This document shows positions 7,614 through 12,064 of a DNA stretch of 12,064 nucleotides, piece by piece. The translations under genes were made by a program, and so were the position numbers. The DNA comes from an uncultured Corynebacterium sp. (GTDB lineage Bacteria > Actinomycetota > Actinomycetes > Mycobacteriales > Mycobacteriaceae). The notes under the pieces are model-generated. The model did no database searches, was not told where the DNA came from, and was given only the letters and a program-made list of their open reading frames with translations. The stretch covers positions 1 to 12,064 of the forward strand of contig CAJZGD010000052.1 of the NCBI GenBank assembly GCA_915275065.1, read 5' to 3'. The stretch's first letter is position 1. Each line of letters starts with the position of its first letter.

Positions 7614-7660
7614 GTGCCTTCCAAGAGTATCGACGTTGCTGAATTATTGGAATGAGGCAC
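7614..7660. repeat. Inverted repeat (imperfect hairpin) in the rimJ-glpR spacer
   Basis: The plus strand has GTGCCTTCCAA (7614-7624) and TTGGAATGAGGCAC (7647-7660). They form 11 base pairs (6 inner, 5 outer) around a 3-base bulge, with a 22-base loop. It lies 22 bases before the glpR start in an 83-base spacer. There is no T-run after it on the transcribed strand, so it does not look like an intrinsic terminator. It could be an mRNA structure at the glpR leader, a processing site, or an operator. Confidence 0.45.
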
Positions 7661-7675
7661 GCCGACAATCAATTG

Positions 7676-8356
7676 TTAAGCATACCGTGCTTGGTTGGTC
7701 TTAATCAGTCGGGTGACGCAACTATCCACATAGTCGTCAATTGTGATAGCCATCAGGTAGTGATCCCGCCATTGACCGAAAATGTGCAGGTTCTTGTGCA
7801 AATATCCCTCTTCTCGAAAGCCAGTTTTTTCCAAAACCCGGCGCGATGCGAGGTTCTCAGGCAGGTAGGTTGCGGTCACCCTGTGTACCCCCACTCGGTC
7901 AAACGCATGATCGACTCCGAGTGCGCATGCGGCGGTGGCGATTCCCCGCCCAGTCAGGTGAGAGGACACCCAATATCCCACCCAGCAATCTGAGGCGCTA
8001 CCACGTTGAATGCTGCCGAGGGTGACTTGGCCGCAGAATTTCCCATCAACGTCGATGGCGAATGGTATGAGTACTCCATCGTCGGCCGCGTGGCGGACGC
8101 TGTTGTAGAATTCACGCCACCGTGCCGAGGAGTGGGCCTCGGTCCACGAGGTGTGGATTGTGGGTTCGACTCGGGCCAAAATATCGGCGTCTGCCAGGCG
8201 TAATGCTGACCATGGTTCGCCGTCGGATTTCGTAAGGGGGCGTAGTTGCACGGCGTGCTCCCCCACTATGAGGGGGGTTGTATATTCCATCCACCCCGGA
8301 TGGGTGGGGTTGCGCGGCCCGGTGGCGGGCCGGGGTTGTCGGAAAAGATGTCGCAT
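7676..8356 (-). CDS. rimJ: GNAT-family N-acetyltransferase, RimJ-like
   Basis: A predicted cytosolic acetyl-CoA-dependent N-acetyltransferase of 226 residues. The GNAT core is visible: VQLRPLTKSD near the start, GKFCGQVTLGSI (strand 4), GYWVSSHLTGRGIATAA (motif A, acetyl-CoA pyrophosphate loop TGRGIA), then NLASRRVLEKTGFREEGYL, the hallmark of RimJ/RimL proteins. These acetylate protein N-termini such as ribosomal proteins, but the substrate here is unproven. The ATG at 8356 (directly after a TTG) keeps a HPGW segment that actinobacterial RimJ proteins share upstream of the GNAT domain. The ATG at 8290 is an alternative giving 204 residues. The ribosome binding site is not clear: AAGGA lies rather far upstream. 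The gene starts 29 bases after the glp stop and is sandwiched between glp and glpR, an arrangement also known in Mycobacterium. Confidence 0.85.
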   Translation of the reverse strand: MRHLFRQPRPATGPRNPTHPGWMEYTTPLIVGEHAVQLRPLTKSDGEPWSALRLADADILARVEPTIHTSWTEAHSSARWREFYNSVRHAADDGVLIPFAIDVDGKFCGQVTLGSIQRGSASDCWVGYWVSSHLTGRGIATAACALGVDHAFDRVGVHRVTATYLPENLASRRVLEKTGFREEGYLHKNLHIFGQWRDHYLMAITIDDYVDSCVTRLIKTNQARYA

Positions 8357-8385
8357 CAACGTCCCGATTGGTTCCTTAGCAATGA

Positions 8386-9657
8386 TTAGTTTCCGGTTTG
8401 GCTCAAGAAGATCACTTCCACGATGTCTCCTGGTCGCACGTCGGTGACTTCTTCTGGGATGCGAATCATTGCATTAGCGTCGGACAGTCCGGCGAGTAGG
8501 TGGGCGGGGGCGCCGTTGGCGCCGCCGAGGCCTTCGACTAGGTAGTCCTGGGTGTGGGCGTCGCGCATGAGGCGGGCTCGAACGTAGCCACGCCGGCCGG
8601 CTTTGGATCCGACGTGGTTGAGGGCTCGGGCTCGGACAGCTCGACGTTGGAAGGTACGTTTACCGAGGCAGATCCGTACGACGGGCCGGATGAAGATTTC
8701 GAATATGACGAGTGCTGAGACTGGGTTGGAGGGGAGGAGGAATACTGGGATTTTTTTGTCGCCGAGCAGGCCGAATCCTTGGACGGATCCGGGGTGCATG
8801 GCTACCCGGGTGGTGTCGAGTTCGCCAAGATCGGCGAGGATTTCCCGGATGGTGGTGGATCCTGAGCCGCCTACTGCGCCGGAGATGACGATGAGTTCGC
8901 TGCGCAGCATTTGGGCTTCGATGATTTCTTTGAGGCGGCGGGGTTCACCGGCGGCGATGCCTACCCTGTGGACGTCTGCGCCGGCGGCCCGGCCGGCGGC
9001 GGCGAGGGAGTAGGAGTTGACGTCGAGGATTTGGCCGAGTGAGGGTTCCCGGTCGATGTCGACGAGTTCGTGGCCGATGGACATGATGGACATGCGGGGC
9101 CGGGGGTGGACGAGGACTTTGGAGCGGCCGACTGCTGCGAGTAGGCCAATGTGGGCGGGGCTGAGTATGGCGCCTTGGGAGACTGCGACGTCGCCGGGGC
9201 GTATGTCATCGCCTTGTTTGCGGACAAATTCACCGCTGCGCACGGGTTTGAGTGCGGTCATGCGTTTGCGGCCGCGGTCGGTCCAGGCGAGGGGGATGAC
9301 GGCGTCGGAGAGGGTGGGTAGGGGGGCGCCGGTGTGGACGCGGACCGCTTGTTTGGGTTGGAGTCGGAGGGGCCGGCCGGAGCCGGCGGCGACTTCGCCG
9401 ACGACGGGGAGGGAGATTTCGGTTGTGGGGGTTATATCGGCGGTGGGGTCTTGCCCGAGGCCGCGTTCGCCACCGACGTCGACTGCGCGGACTGCGTAGC
9501 CGTCGATGGCGGCTTGGTCAAAGCCCGGTAAGGGGCGTTGAGCTTGTACTTCTTCCGCGCACATGAGTCCTAGTGATTCGGCAATGGCGATGCGTACCGG
9601 TTCAGGTGCCACTGCTTGTTGGGTCACTAGGGTCAGTTGCTCTTCTACTGAGCGCAC
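8386..9657 (-). CDS. glp: Gephyrin-like protein Glp (MoeA paralogue, cell division), probably not a molybdenum insertase
   Basis: A 423-residue protein with the full MoeA/gephyrin-E fold. It has an N-terminal helix and AAIDGYAV (49-56, for SAMDGYA), then VRVHTGAPLPTLSDAVIPL. The MoCF-binding domain has MSIGHELVD and LDVNSY (211-216). LPSNPVSALVIFE (308-320) and a C-terminal beta-barrel complete it. Three sites differ from a working molybdopterin molybdenumtransferase: the usual SGGVSVGDYD loop is SGAVGGSGSTTI (259-270) with no Asp, the KPGKP-type motif is MHPGSVQGFG (287-296), and LPGNP is LPSNP. These are features I recall for Glp of C. glutamicum, which binds the FtsZ tail and the membrane receptor GlpR. 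GlpR is encoded nearby. The GTG start at 9657 follows GGGAGGA. Automatic pipelines would call this moeA. It sits 116 bases after galU and 29 before rimJ. Confidence 0.85.
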   Translation of the reverse strand: MRSVEEQLTLVTQQAVAPEPVRIAIAESLGLMCAEEVQAQRPLPGFDQAAIDGYAVRAVDVGGERGLGQDPTADITPTTEISLPVVGEVAAGSGRPLRLQPKQAVRVHTGAPLPTLSDAVIPLAWTDRGRKRMTALKPVRSGEFVRKQGDDIRPGDVAVSQGAILSPAHIGLLAAVGRSKVLVHPRPRMSIMSIGHELVDIDREPSLGQILDVNSYSLAAAGRAAGADVHRVGIAAGEPRRLKEIIEAQMLRSELIVISGAVGGSGSTTIREILADLGELDTTRVAMHPGSVQGFGLLGDKKIPVFLLPSNPVSALVIFEIFIRPVVRICLGKRTFQRRAVRARALNHVGSKAGRRGYVRARLMRDAHTQDYLVEGLGGANGAPAHLLAGLSDANAMIRIPEEVTDVRPGDIVEVIFLSQTGN

Positions 9658-9773
9658 CGTTAATGTCCTCCCTGACCAGTGTGAAAAAGCGACATGAAAT
9701 TTTTCGTGTGTTTGTGAATGTAGTTATTGTGGACTCGTTTCCACCCTATTAGTGTACGGCAGTTTGTGGGAGG
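9658..9773. other. Intergenic spacer between galU and glp
   Basis: A 116-base gap on the transcribed minus strand. It holds a 5-base-pair hairpin (GTGGA/TCCAC, 9729-9733 and 9740-9744) that is not followed by a T-run, so I do not call a terminator. TANANT-like hexamers are present on the minus strand (for example TACATT and TACACT), so glp may have its own promoter. Otherwise only the glp ribosome binding site (GGGAGGA) is clear. Confidence 0.4.
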
Positions 9774-10697
9774 TCATGCCCCGTGTTCGTCAAGAATTTC
9801 GCGTAGCACCTTTTTGAGGTGCGGCCCGTACACTGGGTCGGCTAGCCCAAAATCTACCACTGCTGGGATGTATCCGCCGGGATTGCCGAGATCGTGGCGT
9901 TTCCCGTCGTGGACGAGGATGTGGACGGGGTGTCCTTCGTCGATGAGGAGCGCGATAGCGTCGGTGAGTTGGAGTTCACCGCCGGCGCCTGGGGTGATGC
10001 GGCGGAGGGCGTCGAAGATGGCCCGGTCGAGGAGGTAGCGGCCAGTGGCAACAAAGTTGGAGGGGGCATCGTCGACTGCGGGTTTTTCGACCATGCCCCG
10101 GACTTTTTTGACCACATAGTCGCCGTGGTAGTCGGTGGCGTCTTCAATGTCGAAGACGCCGTAGTTGTAGACGTCTTCGTGGGGTACTTCGAAGGCGCAG
10201 AGCACGGATCCGCCTAGTTGTGCGCGGACTTCCATCATTTTGATGACAACACCCATGGGCAGCACCAGGTCGTCGGGGAGCATGACCGCTACGACGTTTT
10301 CGTCGTCGTCAAGTACTTGTTCGGCGAGTCCTACCGCATGCCCGAGGCCTAGTGGTTCGACTTGTTCCACGGCGATGGGGGTGGGTAGGTTGTTGGTGTT
10401 TCGTACTTTTTCCAGCTGGTGGGTTTTACCACGGGCTTCGAGCATGGTTTCTAGCGCGGGATATCTATCGAAGTAAGCGAGTACTTCGCGTTTTTTGGGG
10501 GCAGTGATGATTGCGAGTTTGTCGGCGCCAAGTTGTGCGGCTTCTTGTGCTATGAGTTCGATGCCGGGGGTATCAACAACGGGGAGGAGTTCTTTGGGGA
10601 TGGTTTTTGTCGCTGGCAGGAATCGTGTACCCATGCCTGCGGCGGGAACGATCACGGTCTTGACGGACAGCGATGCATGTGTCTTGGCGCTTGTCAT
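9774..10697 (-). CDS. galU: UTP--glucose-1-phosphate uridylyltransferase GalU
   Basis: A cytosolic enzyme that makes UDP-glucose from UTP and glucose-1-phosphate, feeding cell-envelope polysaccharides, trehalose and glycolipids. The 307-residue product (usual length about 300) begins a nucleotidyltransferase fold with VIVPAAGMGTRFLPATKT (15-32) followed by PKELLPVVDTP. This is the bacterial GalU consensus with the GxGTR phosphate loop and the KE..P substrate lysine. Further landmarks are LGLGHAVG, VMLPDDLV with the metal-binding Asp, MVEKP and GGELQLTDAI, all as in GalU. I chose ATG 10697. The open frame extends 32 residues further, but that part lies over AT-rich spacer and reads as non-coding. 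There is no ribosome binding site, and a -10 hexamer sits 7 bases upstream, consistent with a leaderless mRNA. It is divergent from fthC and upstream of glp. Confidence 0.95.
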   Translation of the reverse strand: MTSAKTHASLSVKTVIVPAAGMGTRFLPATKTIPKELLPVVDTPGIELIAQEAAQLGADKLAIITAPKKREVLAYFDRYPALETMLEARGKTHQLEKVRNTNNLPTPIAVEQVEPLGLGHAVGLAEQVLDDDENVVAVMLPDDLVLPMGVVIKMMEVRAQLGGSVLCAFEVPHEDVYNYGVFDIEDATDYHGDYVVKKVRGMVEKPAVDDAPSNFVATGRYLLDRAIFDALRRITPGAGGELQLTDAIALLIDEGHPVHILVHDGKRHDLGNPGGYIPAVVDFGLADPVYGPHLKKVLREILDEHGA

Positions 10698-10704
10698 GCA
10701 GTTC

Positions 10705-10710
10705 AGTGTA
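10705..10710 (-). promoter_or_regulatory. -10 element of a likely leaderless galU promoter
   Basis: The minus strand reads TACACT, which fits the actinobacterial TANANT -10 consensus. It ends 7 bases before the galU ATG (10697-10695), so transcription would begin at or next to the A of the start codon. No Shine-Dalgarno-like sequence exists upstream of the start, as expected for a leaderless message. No clear -35 is visible. Confidence 0.55.
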
Positions 10711-10742
10711 CTTTTTTTAAGGTTAAATATCAGAATTTTTTC

Positions 10743-10748
10743 TAAAAT
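10743..10748 (+). promoter_or_regulatory. -10 element of a likely leaderless fthC promoter
   Basis: TAAAAT fits the TANANT -10 consensus and ends exactly 7 bases before the ATG at 10756. The sequence between (AATAAGT) has no ribosome binding site, so the transcript is probably leaderless. Together with the galU element it makes a compact divergent promoter pair. A good -35 is not visible. The element also supports ATG 10756 as the fthC start over the later ATG 10897. Confidence 0.5.
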
Positions 10749-10755
10749 AATAAGT

Positions 10756-11442
10756 ATGGCTACTCCCCCGGTTTCTGGTTTTCCCCAGCACACACCAGCA
10801 AATGGACATCATCATGCATCGAATGATGTCCCCCATGGGTCAGCTTGTTCGCCCCTGGATCCGGTTTCGGATGAGTCGCCGGTGGCTCGGACTGCGATGG
10901 CGCAGGCGAAGGCGCGGGTGCGGGCGCAGGTGCGGGCGGCGCGAACGGCGTTGTCGCCCGAGGTGCGGGCGGAGAAGGATGCTGCGGTGGTGGCAGCGAT
11001 AACGACGCTGGTGCAAGATCGGGGCTGGTCACGGGTGGCCGCGTATGCACCCATGCCGCAGGAGCCTGGGGGGTCGTTATTGGTTCCGGCATTGGCTGGC
11101 TTGACGACGGAACTGTGGTTGCCCGCCTGTCGCCCAGGTCGGATGCTGCGGTGGGGTCGGTATGCTGGGCCCGAGTCGGTGTGTGCGGGTATGTGGGGGA
11201 TTCTGGAGCCGAGGGATACCCCGCGAGATAGTGGCCTGTTAGGCTCGCTCGATGGGGTGTTTGTGCCGGCTATTGCCGTGGATAACCAGGGGTTTCGCCT
11301 GGGGCAGGGGGCGGGTTTTTATGATCGTGCCTTGGCTGGGTGTGCCGCACCAACGGTTGCGGTGGTGTATGCGTCGGAGATCATGCCGGTGCCACACGAA
11401 CCGCATGATGTGATGCTGGACATAATTGTGTCAGATGGTTGA
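10756..11442 (+). CDS. fthC: 5-formyltetrahydrofolate cyclo-ligase (5,10-methenyl-THF synthetase)
   Basis: Cytosolic folate-recycling enzyme converting 5-formyl-THF to 5,10-methenyl-THF with ATP. Family landmarks are AKARVRAQVRAARTALSPEVR (the basic ATP-binding start, here residues 49-69), YAPMPQEP, VFVPAIAVDNQGFRLGQGAG and GFYDRAL (a variant of the GGGYYDR motif), ending in HDVMLDIIVSDG. From ATG 10756 the protein is 228 residues. The family core starts at about residue 48, so this start gives a Pro/His-rich extension of about 47 residues (VSGFPQHTPANGHHHASNDV). ATG 10897 would give the usual length but lacks any ribosome binding site, while 10756 has a -10 hexamer in leaderless position. 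The open frame extends further upstream, but it overlaps galU there and is a shadow. Divergence from galU is conserved in Mycobacterium. Confidence 0.88.
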   Translation: MATPPVSGFPQHTPANGHHHASNDVPHGSACSPLDPVSDESPVARTAMAQAKARVRAQVRAARTALSPEVRAEKDAAVVAAITTLVQDRGWSRVAAYAPMPQEPGGSLLVPALAGLTTELWLPACRPGRMLRWGRYAGPESVCAGMWGILEPRDTPRDSGLLGSLDGVFVPAIAVDNQGFRLGQGAGFYDRALAGCAAPTVAVVYASEIMPVPHEPHDVMLDIIVSDG

Positions 11443-11475
11443 CCAAAAATTTAGGGTGGGACAGTCCTATAGTTC

Positions 11476-12064
11476 ATGTTCGCTTCGCTTTCTCACCCTG
11501 GTTTTCATCGGTCCGCCCTGCTGCGCAAGCTTGTGGCGACAACACTCATGGTGACGGCTGTTGGTATCACCGTCGCCGACCGGCTGCATCAGCATATTTC
11601 GGTTGTGGTATATTCCCGGGATGTTGCTGCCGGTAGTCGCATCACTGCCACGGATGTGACGGTCGTCCAGGTTTCCGAATCGGTGCTACCGCAGGATCGG
11701 CTGGCTACCACCGATGCTGCGGTGGGAAATATTGTGGTGACATCCAGGTCGCGTGGTTCCATGGTTTCTGCGGCCGATTTTGTGGATTCGGCCCTTGTTT
11801 CGCAAACTATGACAAATACCACATCGAGTGATGTGGGTCCCCAAAACCACATGGTTCCGATCACACTCGCCGACCCAACCTTGGCAAGTTTGCTTCGTCC
11901 GGGAGACACGATTACTATTATCACGGCCACCGATGACAGCAGTGCGCCTCGGATAATTGCTGCTGGTGGCAAGGTCATTTTCGCCACCACGAAGGCGACG
12001 GATTTTCCGGGCGCCACCCCAGGCACGGTCTTGGTGTCGTTGGTGGCAGACAGTGCCGCGGCGG
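11476..12064 (+). CDS. SAF-domain membrane-anchored protein (CpaB/RcpC-like), C-terminus beyond right edge
   Basis: An open frame from ATG 11476 runs without a stop to the window end (196 codons). The N-terminus RSALLRKLVATTLMVTAVGITVADRL has a basic patch and one hydrophobic helix, so it is anchored in or exported across the membrane. Next comes a SAF-type domain: VVVYSRDVAAGSRITATDV, then LATTDAAVGNIVVTSRSRGSMVSAADF, about residues 44-98. A second part, MVPITLADPTLASLLRPGDTITII, resembles the RcpC/CpaB module of Flp-pilus proteins. Actinobacteria often carry a lone SAF protein beside fthC, and its function is unknown. It starts 33 bases after fthC and there is no good ribosome binding site. 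A TATAGT at 11468-11473 is too close to serve this start, so the start or the promoter remains unsure. Confidence 0.75.
   Translation, partial: MFASLSHPGFHRSALLRKLVATTLMVTAVGITVADRLHQHISVVVYSRDVAAGSRITATDVTVVQVSESVLPQDRLATTDAAVGNIVVTSRSRGSMVSAADFVDSALVSQTMTNTTSSDVGPQNHMVPITLADPTLASLLRPGDTITIITATDDSSAPRIIAAGGKVIFATTKATDFPGATPGTVLVSLVADSAAA

Noticed and set aside
9729..9744. Small hairpin after galU as an intrinsic terminator
   Set aside because: Only 5 base pairs and no following T-run on the transcribed strand.
10495..10755. Upstream extension of the fthC frame
   Set aside because: It overlaps the 5' part of galU on the opposite strand and crosses the AT-rich promoter gap. The translation shows no folate-enzyme features.
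10698..10793. 32-residue N-terminal extension of GalU
   Set aside because: It would be encoded by the AT-rich promoter spacer and the fthC start. GalU proteins begin close to the VPAAG motif, as they do from ATG 10697.
11468..11473. TATAGT as the promoter of the SAF-domain gene
   Set aside because: It ends 2 bases before the chosen ATG, so transcription would start inside the coding region. Either the start is later or the gene is read from fthC.

Overview
The window looks like chromosomal backbone of a Corynebacterium or close relative. The reasons are an unmistakable BetP-type glycine betaine carrier, an actinobacterial protein O-mannosyltransferase, and the order galU - moeA-like - rimJ - SepX/GlpR-like membrane protein with a divergent 5-formyltetrahydrofolate cyclo-ligase. 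The same order is known from Corynebacterium and Mycobacterium (M. tuberculosis Rv0992c-Rv0996). I see no insertion sequence, prophage, CRISPR array, tRNA or rRNA, and no gene-free stretch longer than 300 bases. All identifications come from reading motifs and from memory of the families. No search was run.

Left block (1-3116, minus strand): betP, then a YkvI-type membrane transporter, then the first 27 codons of rsmI, which runs off the left edge. The gaps are 16 and 9 bases, so this could be one transcript starting with betP. The AT-rich divergent region 3117-3348 separates betP from pmt and carries two one-helical-turn direct repeats that could be response-regulator sites.

Middle block: pmt (3349-5001, plus) converges with only 6 bases to spare on a tight minus-strand series. 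That series, in transcription order, is galU (10697), glp (9657), rimJ (8356), glpR (7592), doxX (6099) and a zf-HC2 membrane protein (5655, ending 5008). The moeA-like gene lacks several residues expected of a molybdenum insertase. It reads as Glp, the gephyrin-like cell-division protein of Corynebacterium, and its membrane receptor GlpR is encoded one gene downstream. The most interesting biology in the window is therefore a divisome module embedded with a nucleotide-sugar enzyme (GalU), an N-acetyltransferase, a DoxX protein and an orphan anti-sigma-like protein.

Right block (10698-12064): galU and fthC diverge from a 58-base gap. Each has a TANANT -10 hexamer ending exactly 7 bases before its start codon, which suggests that both mRNAs are leaderless. 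A SAF-domain protein follows fthC and runs off the right edge.

Strand composition changes sharply across the window. The plus strand is C-rich around 3.4-6.1 kb and G-rich around 8.4-11.4 kb, even though both stretches include minus-strand genes.
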